DNA from: Streptomyces prunicolor NBRC 13075
GTDB lineage: Bacteria > Actinomycetota > Actinomycetes > Streptomycetales > Streptomycetaceae
Assembly (NCBI RefSeq): GCF_000367365.1
Contig: NZ_BARF01000012.1
Location: 1-62,323, forward strand
Direction: 5' to 3'
Length of the DNA stretch: 62,323 nucleotides
Shown one piece after another: positions 52,068 through 59,423 of this stretch (positions are counted from its first letter, which is position 1; each line of letters starts with the position of its first letter). The notes under the pieces were generated by a model. That model ran no database searches, was not told the origin of the DNA, and saw only the letters and a program-made list of their open reading frames with translations. The position numbers and the translations under genes were made by a program.

Positions 52068-52678
52068 TGACGCCCCGTAGGTACAGCGACGCAGGGCAGG
52101 CCTTCCCCATCTACATCACGGTGGTGGCGGGTCTGCTCTTCCTCGCGTTCGCCTACGTCGCGGTCGGCCAGGCCGCGGTGAACCGGGGCGGCGCCCAGAC
52201 GGCCGCCGACGCGGCGGCGCTCGCGGCGGCCCAGGACACCCGGGACCAACTCGCGGGCAAGTGGGTGGAGGATGTACTCGATCCGACCAAGTGGCAGGAG
52301 ATCTTCGACGGCGACGTGGCGGGACTCGTCGATTCGTGCGGGCGGGCCGGCCAACTCGCGGCCCAGAACGAGGCCCACATGACCGGGGCCGGGTGCCAGT
52401 GGCAACCAGGGCTCCCCCCGGGCTACGAGGTCGCCGTCGAAAGTGACAAGCCGGTCGGAGACTCGATCGTCCCCGGCACGGAGGACCAGCACTCGACAGC
52501 CCGTGCCACAGCCGTGATCGAGTCGCTCTGCACGTTCCCTCCCCTCGGCGCGGACGCCGGGGACGACGTGCTGCCGAAGCTCACCTGCAAGAACGGCGAC
52601 GAGTGGGACCTGGACCCGCTCCACCTCACCGATCTACCGGGACCCGAGGACCTCTTCGACGTCCATCTGGCCGACTGA
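52067..52678 (+). CDS. TadG/TadE-like pilus-associated protein
   Basis: 203 residues from ATG 52067, overlapping the flp stop. A short leader DAGQAFPIYITVVAGLLFLA resembles a pilin stem but lacks the Glu at +5. The helix region then includes AQTAADAAALAAAQDTRDQL, a signature of TadG-type proteins. The rest (two or three Cys pairs, e.g. DSCGRAGQLA, GAGCQWQPG) would be outside the membrane. Probably a pilus-biogenesis accessory protein. No vWA domain is seen, unlike the long TadG proteins of Gram-negative bacteria. Confidence 0.8.
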   Translation: MTPRRYSDAGQAFPIYITVVAGLLFLAFAYVAVGQAAVNRGGAQTAADAAALAAAQDTRDQLAGKWVEDVLDPTKWQEIFDGDVAGLVDSCGRAGQLAAQNEAHMTGAGCQWQPGLPPGYEVAVESDKPVGDSIVPGTEDQHSTARATAVIESLCTFPPLGADAGDDVLPKLTCKNGDEWDLDPLHLTDLPGPEDLFDVHLAD

Positions 52679-52712
52679 CAAGCGAACGACGAGTGATGAG
52701 GGAAGCAGAGTC

Positions 52713-53291
52713 ATGAGCATTCGGTTCACTTCGACGGCCCGCAGGGGGACGGTCGCCCTGGCTGTCGCGGCCGGTCTGGCCCTCGGCGTGGCCGGCTGCG
52801 GGAGTGGCGACGACAACAAGAAGCCGGACACCCCGGCGTCGGCCTCCAAGACCAGCGGATCCGATCCGAGTGCTCAGGAGGGCCAGTCGGACGCGCCCTT
52901 GGCCGAGGTGAAGGGCTCGAACGGCCTTGCCCTGGACATCACTTCAGCCACACGGGACTCAGGCGGCTTCGTCACCGTGAACGGCAATCTGAAGAACGAC
53001 GCGGACAAAAGTGTCGTGATTCCGGCCGCGTTGAGCGGCAACGAGACCGAGGTCATCAGGAACGGCCCGTCGCTAGGCGGCGCCACGCTCGTGGACTCGA
53101 AGGGCAAGAAGCGCTACTACGTGCTGCGCGACACGGACGGCCGCCCGCTGACGACAACGGGCATAACGACGATCAAGTCGGGCGACGAGCTGTCCGTCTT
53201 CATGCAGTTCCCGGCCCCCCCATCCACCACCACCGAAGTCTCCTTCGAACTACCGACGTTCTCCGTCGGCACGATCAAGATCTCCGGGTGA
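52713..53291 (+). CDS. Lipoprotein downstream of the pilin genes
   Basis: 192 residues. A lipoprotein signal ends in GVAGC (Cys near residue 29), followed by a disordered Ser/Lys/Asp-rich stretch of 35 residues. A compact beta-rich domain (GLALDITSATRDSGGFVTVN; LKNDADKSVVIPAALSGNET; ELSVFMQFPAPPSTTTEVSF) follows, similar in plan to DUF4352-like immunoglobulin-type lipoproteins. Its partner gene, an OmpA-like protein, starts 7 nt after its stop. The pair may connect the pilus to the cell wall; this is context-based. Confidence 0.8.
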   Translation: MSIRFTSTARRGTVALAVAAGLALGVAGCGSGDDNKKPDTPASASKTSGSDPSAQEGQSDAPLAEVKGSNGLALDITSATRDSGGFVTVNGNLKNDADKSVVIPAALSGNETEVIRNGPSLGGATLVDSKGKKRYYVLRDTDGRPLTTTGITTIKSGDELSVFMQFPAPPSTTTEVSFELPTFSVGTIKISG

Positions 53292-53298
53292 CGCGACC

Positions 53299-53934
53299 GT
53301 GACCACCACTCCCCGTCTCGCCCTGGTCGTGACCGCCGCCACGATCATGGTCGCCGCGAACATCGTCGGCGCGGTGGCGGCGCACGCCGACGACACCCCG
53401 AGCCCGAGCGTCCCACCGGGCACCGAGGCCTCCGCCTCCGCCCCGGTGCAGGTCGACCCGAACGACCCGGACCTGAAACTCCCCGAAGGCGCGACGCTCG
53501 CCGCAGCCAAGGTTCTGGACATCAAGTCGGTCGTCGAGGACCAGGGCGGTGAGGAACGCCGTGAGGACACCAACTCGGACGTGACCTTCGCCCTCCAGGC
53601 CGAGGTCCTCTTCAGCAAGAACAGCGCCAAGCTGAGCGCCGAGGCGAAGTCCCGTATCGACACGATCGCCTCGGAGATCAAGAAGCAGAACGCGTCGACG
53701 GTCCGCGTCTTCGGCTTCACGGACAACCTCGGCTCGTCCGCACACGGCGACGTCCTGTCCAAGCAGCGGGCCGACGCCGTACAGGCGGTCCTGGACTCGG
53801 ACTTGAACAACCCGGCCATCACCTTCGAGGTACGCGGCTACGGCGAGCAGTACCCGATCGCCGACAACTCGACGGAGGCCGGCCGCAAGAAGAACCGAAG
53901 GGTCGAGGTGACGTTCCCCCGCACGGAGAGCTGA
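53299..53934 (+). CDS. OmpA-family peptidoglycan-binding secreted protein
   Basis: 211 residues from GTG 53299. A signal peptide ends near residue 30 (NIVGAVAAHADD), followed by a Pro/Ser-rich linker and the OmpA C-terminal domain at about 95-208. The peptidoglycan-binding features are present: VLFSKNSAKLSAEAKSRIDT, VFGFTDNLGSSAHGDVLSKQ, LSKQRADAVQAVL, GYGEQYPIADNSTEAGRKKN, RRVEVTF. In this organism without an outer membrane it should be an extracellular wall-anchoring protein. Last gene of the Tad locus. Confidence 0.9.
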   Translation: MTTTPRLALVVTAATIMVAANIVGAVAAHADDTPSPSVPPGTEASASAPVQVDPNDPDLKLPEGATLAAAKVLDIKSVVEDQGGEERREDTNSDVTFALQAEVLFSKNSAKLSAEAKSRIDTIASEIKKQNASTVRVFGFTDNLGSSAHGDVLSKQRADAVQAVLDSDLNNPAITFEVRGYGEQYPIADNSTEAGRKKNRRVEVTFPRTES

Positions 53935-53941
53935 ACAGCGT

Positions 53942-54139
53942 TCAGCCTTGCAGGAGATGGTCGGCCTTGCCCGCCTTGATGTCCCGGATGAGCGTACGGA
54001 GGGCCTCGCGGCTGTCGGTGAGGTAGAGGTCCTCCTCTCCGGCGACGGCGATGTAGGCGTTGCCATCGTCGTCGGTGCCTATGCGGAAGCAGTTGGCGCC
54101 CTCGGCGCAGAAGGGCTCTTCCCAGGTGATCTCCGGCAT
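53942..54139 (-). CDS. Small acidic protein of the whiJ/abaA-like set (DUF397-like), copy B
   Basis: 65 residues. Pattern: WEEPFCAEGANCFRIGTDDD, AYIAVAGEEDLYLTDS, ALRTLIRDIKAGKADHLL. Close paralogue of the gene at 31596-31787, with the last 25 residues nearly identical. It lies 9 nt after the XRE gene and converges on the OmpA-like gene, with only 7 nt between stops. Its proposed partner is the XRE protein. Confidence 0.82.
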   Translation of the reverse strand: MPEITWEEPFCAEGANCFRIGTDDDGNAYIAVAGEEDLYLTDSREALRTLIRDIKAGKADHLLQG

Positions 54140-54148
54140 GGTCGCTCC

Positions 54149-55000
54149 TCAGTGGTGGCGGGCAATTTCACGGATGAAGTCGCGGGACGCGCTGGGCGAG
54201 AGTGAGGCGGACTCCATCCAGTCCAAGTGGGCGCGGTACTTGTCGAGTTGTGACTGGCCATGGGTGAACTCGGGACCGTGCGCGGAGTCGAGTTCCACGG
54301 TGTCCAGTTGAGCAACGGGTCCTTCGGCGTATACGACCGCCTGGCCGGCTCCTGGGAGTGCCCCTGCGCTGAAGGGGATCACGCGTACGTGGATGTTGTC
54401 ACGGTCCGAGACGTCGCACAGGTGCTCCAGTTGCACGCGCATCACCTTGGCTCCGCCGAACTCCACGTGCAGGGCGGCCTCGTGGACGTATCCGACGTAT
54501 GTGATCGGTTGATCGCGGTACATCACCTGCTGACGTTGCAGGCGGAGGGCTACACGCAACTCGATCTCCGCCGGGGACAGAGGCGGAAGTGCGGCACCGA
54601 ACAGGGTCCGGGCGTAGCCGTCGGTCTGAAGCAGGCCAGGCACGATCATGGTCAGACCTGCCCGTACGCTCTTGGCGAGCCACTCCAACTCTGCGATGTC
54701 GAGGAGTCCTGCGGGGAGTTGTCCCCGGTAGACCTCCCACCACCCGCGCGTGCGGTCGCTCGCCATGTCGGCCAGGGCTTCGACGTAAGCCTCGTCGCGA
54801 CACGCGTAGTTGCAGGCAAGCGTGCGCAGGCGATCCGGGCTGATGGTGCGAACCCCGGCCTCGATGTTGGAGATCTTCGCCCTGTCGAGGCCCAGTAGCC
54901 CTGCGGCGTATTCCGTGGATACGTCTGCTGCGAGGCGCATCTTGCGCAGTTCGGCGCCCAGCCGTTTCTGGCGCTCGGTAGGTGTTGACCTTGGCGGCAT
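54149..55000 (-). CDS. XRE-family regulator with DUF5753-like C-terminus (WhiJ-like), copy B
   Basis: 283 residues from ATG 55000. Helix-turn-helix at about 10-65 (RLGAELRKMRLAADVSTEYA; GLLGLDRAKISNIEAGVRTI) and the DUF5753-like part (TMIVPGLLQTDGYARTLFGA; IHVRVIPFSAGALPGAGQAV). Same length and domain order as the copy at 31799-32650. The ATPase-like gene is divergent. Promoters probably overlap in the 55001-55151 region, which holds TGCAGATTGG; a related TGCAGATTAG occurs in copy A on the other strand. Confidence 0.92.
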   Translation of the reverse strand: MPPRSTPTERQKRLGAELRKMRLAADVSTEYAAGLLGLDRAKISNIEAGVRTISPDRLRTLACNYACRDEAYVEALADMASDRTRGWWEVYRGQLPAGLLDIAELEWLAKSVRAGLTMIVPGLLQTDGYARTLFGAALPPLSPAEIELRVALRLQRQQVMYRDQPITYVGYVHEAALHVEFGGAKVMRVQLEHLCDVSDRDNIHVRVIPFSAGALPGAGQAVVYAEGPVAQLDTVELDSAHGPEFTHGQSQLDKYRAHLDWMESASLSPSASRDFIREIARHH

Positions 55001-55151
55001 GTGTCAGCTTCCTCCAGCGGTTGTGGCGCAAGTCTGCCCCCGAGCAGCCGGGTTGGTCCAACACGGCAGTGGTAATTCTGCAGATTGGGTGGCAATGAGC
55101 CACGCAATCCTCTACGTTCGGTGATGGGTCGACTACGCCCCCTCCGCCGAA

Positions 55152-55227
55152 CCGGAAGCGCATCACGCGAGCCTGCCCGCATCTCCTCCCCTGGGAGGGG
55201 CGGGTCCGCGTCAGGGAGACAAGCCAC
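55152..55227 (+). promoter_or_regulatory. Conserved leader block of the abaA-like ATPase gene, copy B
   Basis: 76 bp matching 32794-32870 with one gap and a handful of changes. It keeps the GC-rich fold-back CCCGCATCTCCTCCC / GGGAGGGGCGGG and the CGCGTCAGGGAGACA tail. It is 41 nt before the start codon at 55269. Confidence 0.6.
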
Positions 55228-55268
55228 CGTGCGGAGCCACAACACACCCTCTGGCCAAGGGAGTTGCC

Positions 55269-55757
55269 ATGACCTGCTCGATCCCGACCGGAGTGGACCT
55301 GCCACCCGCACCACCGACCCCCGAAACCCTTGCCTACAGCCTCACCCTCCCCGCCGCCCCGCAGAGCCCGTCGATCGCCCGCGCGGCGACCCGTGTGGTG
55401 CTGCGGGCCCACGGCCTCCAGGACGTGACCGACGCGGCGGTACAAGTGGTGAGTGAACTGGCTGCGTATGCCTGCCGGTTCACGCCGACCGCCGAGGTAT
55501 ACGTATCCCTCCGCTATCGCGAAGGCGCCCTGCGCGTGAACATCTACGACGGGCATCCGCGCCACGCCCACGCGCGTCTCTCCGCCGCCTGCGACGCCCG
55601 GCGCCGCGCGAACCTGCGGGTGCTGGCCTGCGTGGTACGGGCCTGCGGCGGTGACTGGGGCATCGGGGCCGCGGGCGAACCGGGCGGAGGCGCCCGCATG
55701 TGGGCGGTGCTGCCGAGAGAGGGAGCGCGCGGCTTCACGGGCGTCGACGCGGCCTGA
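55269..55757 (+). CDS. HATPase-like (AbaA-associated/anti-sigma type) protein, intact copy B
   Basis: 162 residues from ATG 55269 with AAGGGAG 5 nt upstream. Layout: Pro-rich start, then TPETLAYSLTLPAAPQSPSI, RAATRVVLRAHGLQDVTDAA, VVSELAAYACRFTPTAEVYV, LRVNIYDGHPRHAHARLSAA, LRVLACVVRACGGDWGIGAA and GGGARMWAVLP. This is the GHKL-type pattern seen in actinobacterial anti-sigma-like proteins: VVSEL in the N-box place, YDGHP in the G1-box place. It partners the divergent XRE and small-protein genes. The copy at 32.9 kb is frameshifted; this one is whole. Confidence 0.85.
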   Translation: MTCSIPTGVDLPPAPPTPETLAYSLTLPAAPQSPSIARAATRVVLRAHGLQDVTDAAVQVVSELAAYACRFTPTAEVYVSLRYREGALRVNIYDGHPRHAHARLSAACDARRRANLRVLACVVRACGGDWGIGAAGEPGGGARMWAVLPREGARGFTGVDAA

Positions 55758-55961
55758 GCGACGGGGGTGGGCCGGGACTGGTTCGGTGGGGACGACGCTG
55801 TGCCTGCTGAACCGCTCCGGTCGACTCGTGAGACCGGTTCGCTGTCCAGCCGAGGCCCAGAACGTTCACTACTGGGTCTTCGAAGTCGAGTGGTTGCCGA
55901 CGGGGCCCAAGGGGTCGACCCACGAGATTGCTCAAGCCAGCGTCAGTCGGCCGAGCGTCGG

Positions 55962-56549
55962 TCAGTACTCCTTGCTGAGGTCGGTGCCTTCGGGGGCGCG
56001 GTAACAGCCGGAGACGACGTGGACCAGGATCAAGGGTTGCTTTTTTCCCGACGAACCTGTGATGTGCAGTGATGCATCGACCGAGAAGGGTTCATTCTCT
56101 GAATCGGCGGTGAGTTCAAGGTTCTTGTTCGCGCTGGTGTCGGGGCCGTAGTCGACGATTTTCCAGCCGTTCTTGGGCAGTTGTTCCCGCAGGCGCTGGA
56201 ATCCGACCTTCAGTTTTTCGGGTGCCACCTCATAGACCGACCAGGGGTGGCGCAGGAGGTAGAGGTGTTCGGGATCTCTGTCGCATGGGGATACGCCCGC
56301 TCCTCCCTGAGTCACTTGGCCTTCTGTGATGCCGATCATGTCGAGAATCTGGCTAGAGATGTGGTTGGCCTTCGCCCTGGCCTTGTCCACGGCGAGGGTG
56401 GCTGGTTTGGGGCTGCTTTCGCTGGCAGCGTCGTTCGCGTTCTCGGTGTTCACGCTTTTTGAGCATCCCGTCATGATGAGGGGCAGGACGATGGCCACAG
56501 CGAAAGAAGCGCGTCGACGCCGTGCCGACTGATGCCTGAGACGGTTCAC
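55962..56549 (-). CDS. Lipoprotein, last gene of the hydrolase operon
   Basis: 195 residues. A lipobox signal ends in MTGC near residue 29, followed by a Ser/Asn/Glu-rich segment and a compact domain (ARAKANHISSQILDMIGITE; HPWSVYEVAPEKLKVGFQRL; NGWKIVDYGPDTSANKNLEL). Family not recognised; of a size and plan common for Streptomyces lipoproteins with a C-terminal Cys pair (CDRD, SGCY). The start overlaps the hydrolase stop by 4 nt, so it is the third gene of the operon and possibly its envelope partner or a membrane-side immunity protein. Confidence 0.8.
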   Translation of the reverse strand: MNRLRHQSARRRRASFAVAIVLPLIMTGCSKSVNTENANDAASESSPKPATLAVDKARAKANHISSQILDMIGITEGQVTQGGAGVSPCDRDPEHLYLLRHPWSVYEVAPEKLKVGFQRLREQLPKNGWKIVDYGPDTSANKNLELTADSENEPFSVDASLHITGSSGKKQPLILVHVVSGCYRAPEGTDLSKEY

Positions 56550-58429
56550 TTGTCTTCCTTAACATCACCGTAATTGCCAACAACAACCGCCCCCTGGTTC
56601 GCCAACGACAGCGAACCCCTGTCCCAATAGCCGCTGTGCCCGCTGGTGTCCACGTCCATCCGATGCGCCCCGAACGCCTCGTCGGACGGGATGGTCGTGA
56701 TGTAGCCGGCGTTGACGGGAACCCCGTGGTAGTACTCCACTCCCCATTTCTCCCCGCCCAGGAACGGTTTGCCGATGTAGGGCACGGGATCGTCGCTGGC
56801 GGCCTCGGACCATACGTGTTTGCTGCCCACGTCCAGGTCGCTCGCGTCGCCCACCAGCATGCCCGGACTGCCCGCGACCACGATGTCGTCGGCGGCGATG
56901 TGGTGTTCCTTGGCGGCGGCGCCGACGAGGGTGGTGCCGTAGCTGTGGGCGATGACCGTCGTGTGGCTGGCGTCGGCGCCGCCCTGTGCGGTCTGTACGC
57001 CGTCCAGGAAATTGTTGAGCGTGGGCGCGGAGTCGTAGGCGTAGCTCGCCCGTGGGGAGTCGGTGAGGATGTTCTGCGGGGCGTCGTAACCGATCCAGGT
57101 GATGGTGGAGGTGGACTCGCCGGGAGCCTGAGCATCGGCCTCCCTCCACGTTTCCGTCATCCGCTTGATGTCACCGCCCGCGTTCTCCAGCTTCGACCCC
57201 GTCCCCGGCACATACACGGCCGTGTTGTCCGCCGTGTCCGGGTTCCCGTTGGCGATGATCGTGTGCCCGTCGCCGTGGGTGTCGAAGCCCAGCAGGTATG
57301 CCTGCGGCAGGCCGGACTCACCGTTCTCGCCGGGAACGCCGCTTGCGTCCAGTCTGGCCTGGACCGCATCCATTCCCTTGAGTTGGGACCGCAGCCGCTC
57401 ACCGCCCCCGGCCTGCCACTGTCGCCAGGCCGGGTTGACCACAGCCGTGGGTGGGTTGCCAGCCTGGACGTAATGCGGTGGTTCGGGCCCCAGGCGCTCG
57501 TACTGCTGCGATACCTGGGCGTGCGTTTCCGCCAGCACCATGCGGTTGGAGGTGTCGCGTACCTCGGAGGGCAGGCCGTCGAGCGCGCCGATCTCGGCGG
57601 GGTAGAGCGTCGCGTACTCGTCGCGCTGGTCGGTGCTGAGGCCGTCCCACCATTTCCTGTTCTGGGCGGGGGACTTACCGTGCGGAATGCTCTTCTTGTC
57701 GAGGAAGCCGCCCACGGCCCTGCGGACGGCCTGCATGTCCACCGCGGCGTCCACGAGCATGACGTCGGTGACCTCCAGCCCGGCCGGGGCCTTGAGCTTG
57801 CGGAGTACTGGTGCGTAGCGGGCGTCGATCTCGCCCGCCGTCCGCACGGCGCTCGCGATGCGTTCCGCGATGTCCTCGGCCCTGGCCTTGTTGGGGTTGC
57901 CGCCGCCTTCGCCCATGCCGGGCAGGTAGGGGACAGGGGCGCCCGCTCGCGCGGTGCCGCCGCCCGCGCCCGGAGCGAACGGCACGGAAGGACCGACCGG
58001 CGACTTGCCCGGGGCGTACGGTCCGTAGACGACCGGGGTGGCGGTGCCGTCCTTCGAGACGGGCGGGGGATACGTCACCGAACCGTCCTCGTTCACCGTG
58101 AAGGTGAGCGTCTCGGCCTCTTCCAGTGCCTGTTTCAGCGTTCGCTGAGGTGTCTCCAGGTCGGCGGCGAGGGATTCCAGAGTGGTCCGGATGAGCCCGC
58201 ATTCACTTTGTGTGTACTGGTAGTTGCGGCTCAGGCGGTCCAGTTCACCGGCCGCCTTGGTAGCCGTCTCGCCCTTCTGGGTGGACCGGACGGGAATCGT
58301 CATCTCCCGGTCGACCCGGAGGCGGGCGGTGTCCGCGCGGTGGCTGACCTTGCGCCAGCCGTCGGCGGCGTCCCGGTACGCGGACAGCTTCAGGTCGCGC
58401 AGTTGTCGCCAGGTGGGCACCGGTGTCAC
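56546..58429 (-). CDS. Alpha/beta-hydrolase (DUF1023-like) with WXG-like N-terminus
   Basis: 627 residues from GTG 58429, overlapping the upstream stop (GTGA). The N-terminal 120 residues are helical and ESX-like (TWRQLRDLKLSAYRDAADGW; SRNYQYTQSECGLIRTTLES). The C-terminal half is an alpha/beta-hydrolase: nucleophile elbow in VIAHSYGTTLVGAA (Ser in HSYGT) near 515, early GFDTHGDGHTIIANGNPD, then GSPGMLVGDASDLDVG. The acid is probably an Asp near 560 and the His in DVDTSGHSGYWDRGS or YHGVPV. Probably secreted by an ESX/T7-like route, to act on lipids or peptides; the target is unknown. Confidence 0.82.
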   Translation of the reverse strand: MTPVPTWRQLRDLKLSAYRDAADGWRKVSHRADTARLRVDREMTIPVRSTQKGETATKAAGELDRLSRNYQYTQSECGLIRTTLESLAADLETPQRTLKQALEEAETLTFTVNEDGSVTYPPPVSKDGTATPVVYGPYAPGKSPVGPSVPFAPGAGGGTARAGAPVPYLPGMGEGGGNPNKARAEDIAERIASAVRTAGEIDARYAPVLRKLKAPAGLEVTDVMLVDAAVDMQAVRRAVGGFLDKKSIPHGKSPAQNRKWWDGLSTDQRDEYATLYPAEIGALDGLPSEVRDTSNRMVLAETHAQVSQQYERLGPEPPHYVQAGNPPTAVVNPAWRQWQAGGGERLRSQLKGMDAVQARLDASGVPGENGESGLPQAYLLGFDTHGDGHTIIANGNPDTADNTAVYVPGTGSKLENAGGDIKRMTETWREADAQAPGESTSTITWIGYDAPQNILTDSPRASYAYDSAPTLNNFLDGVQTAQGGADASHTTVIAHSYGTTLVGAAAKEHHIAADDIVVAGSPGMLVGDASDLDVGSKHVWSEAASDDPVPYIGKPFLGGEKWGVEYYHGVPVNAGYITTIPSDEAFGAHRMDVDTSGHSGYWDRGSLSLANQGAVVVGNYGDVKEDK

Positions 58430-58794
58430 CTCGCCCAGTCCGGACTGCTATCGGTCGGAATGTTGTCAGCCCCGCGGCCGACCTGATGGTCGACCTCACC
58501 GAAGTGCTTCCCTGTCCTGGCCAGGGTCCCGTGCAGCCGTCCGCATTCGTCACGGACCGCCGTGAGTCGTATCTCCCAGGTGGCACGTGTCTCGTTCAGC
58601 GCGGCCGTACAGTCGAACCCTTCGGCGCCGCCGGCCGCACCGGCGTCGGCTTCCCTGAGGTCGGTCAGACCGCTGTTGGTGTCGGTGCGCAGTTCGTCCG
58701 CGACACCGGACGCGCTTGTCCACGGCGTCCCGCTGATCCGCAGGTCGGCATCGCCGTCCCCGCTTCCGCCTCCATCGGCGCTCGCCAGTCGCAT
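58426..58794 (-). CDS. WXG100-like small helical protein, first gene of the hydrolase operon
   Basis: 122 residues from ATG 58794 with GGGAGG 7 nt upstream (a longer frame to 58911 exists but lacks a ribosome site). After a Gly/Asp-rich start, the region TPWTSASGVADELRTDTNSG and ALNETRATWEIRLTAVRDEC forms two helices of WXG100/ESX type. No signal peptide. Its GTGA overlap with the hydrolase gene suggests that they are made together, as in ESX substrate pairs. Confidence 0.7.
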   Translation of the reverse strand: MRLASADGGGSGDGDADLRISGTPWTSASGVADELRTDTNSGLTDLREADAGAAGGAEGFDCTAALNETRATWEIRLTAVRDECGRLHGTLARTGKHFGEVDHQVGRGADNIPTDSSPDWAR

Positions 58795-59141
58795 GCGGGT
58801 GCCTCCCGCATCACCGGCACGGGGCGGGACGCCCACAGCCTGTTCCCAGTCGAACCCCACGTTGCCCTCATCCCCGTTATCCCGTTCATCCCCGTTAACC
58901 CAGCCTCGCAATGCCGCGCCATGTCAACAACCGCTCGCGCGCCCGGTGTTGGCCGTGGGAACGTAGCAACATCCGGAGTGAAAAGACCACCCGATCCGCT
59001 GACGAGCGCCGAAGCGCAAAAGCTCCGCTTCACCTTGTCGCCCAGTCCTGTGCCGAGCTGCCACGCTGCCTGAGTCCTGAGCCGTCACGGACGTTACGCA
59101 ACGCTCGCCCCTCCTCGTATCCGTGTGATCCACCACGCCGG

Positions 59142-59159
59142 GTGAGTACGCGTACTCAC
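59142..59159. promoter_or_regulatory. 18-bp perfect palindrome, operator candidate
   Basis: GTGAGTACGCGTACTCAC is its own reverse complement. It is centred between the hydrolase operon (start 58794) and the pilin-toxin gene (start 59424). The protein that binds it is unknown. Confidence 0.55.
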
Positions 59160-59320
59160 GTCCCCGTCGGCGCCCTGCTACCGCAGTAGCCACAGCGGGG
59201 TTGTGCAACACCGTCTCGTCGAGCGGGAGTTCGGCGGAACAGTGCCCGGGCTCGGTGGGGATCGGCTTGCCCGGTCCACCCGGGGTTCTTTCGGGCCCAC
59301 CCGGCGTTTGGGCGTCCTTT

Positions 59321-59336
59321 TGGGTCCACGGACCCA
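59321..59336. promoter_or_regulatory. Inverted repeat near the pilin-toxin promoter
   Basis: TGGGTCC-AC-GGACCCA, a 7-bp perfect repeat with 2-nt centre, about 90 nt before ATG 59424. Operator candidate. Confidence 0.35.
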
Positions 59337-59423
59337 TCTCGGGCACGCGCCCCGTCCCTAGCCTTAGCCGTGTTGTGGACCAATGCCGGGGAGACCGGCG
59401 GGAGTCGCCACCCAGGGGGAGAC

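Larger units (their letters stand above)
58795..59423. other. 629-bp intergenic region with palindromes, between the hydrolase operon and the pilin-toxin gene
   Basis: No gene can be supported here. It holds a perfect 18-bp palindrome (59142-59159) and TGGGTCC-AC-GGACCCA (59321-59336), and several Arg/Pro-rich open frames that look like G/C-rich noise. Divergent promoters for both flanking operons must lie here. Confidence 0.6.

Noticed and set aside
52067..52678. Second Flp pilin
   Set aside because: The site lacks Glu at +5 and the protein is far too long. It was called TadG-like.
58924..59369. Several 90-140 residue frames in the 629-bp gap before the pilin-toxin gene
   Set aside because: No conserved motif, no ribosome site, third-position pattern not like genes. 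The palindromes are the better explanation of constraint.
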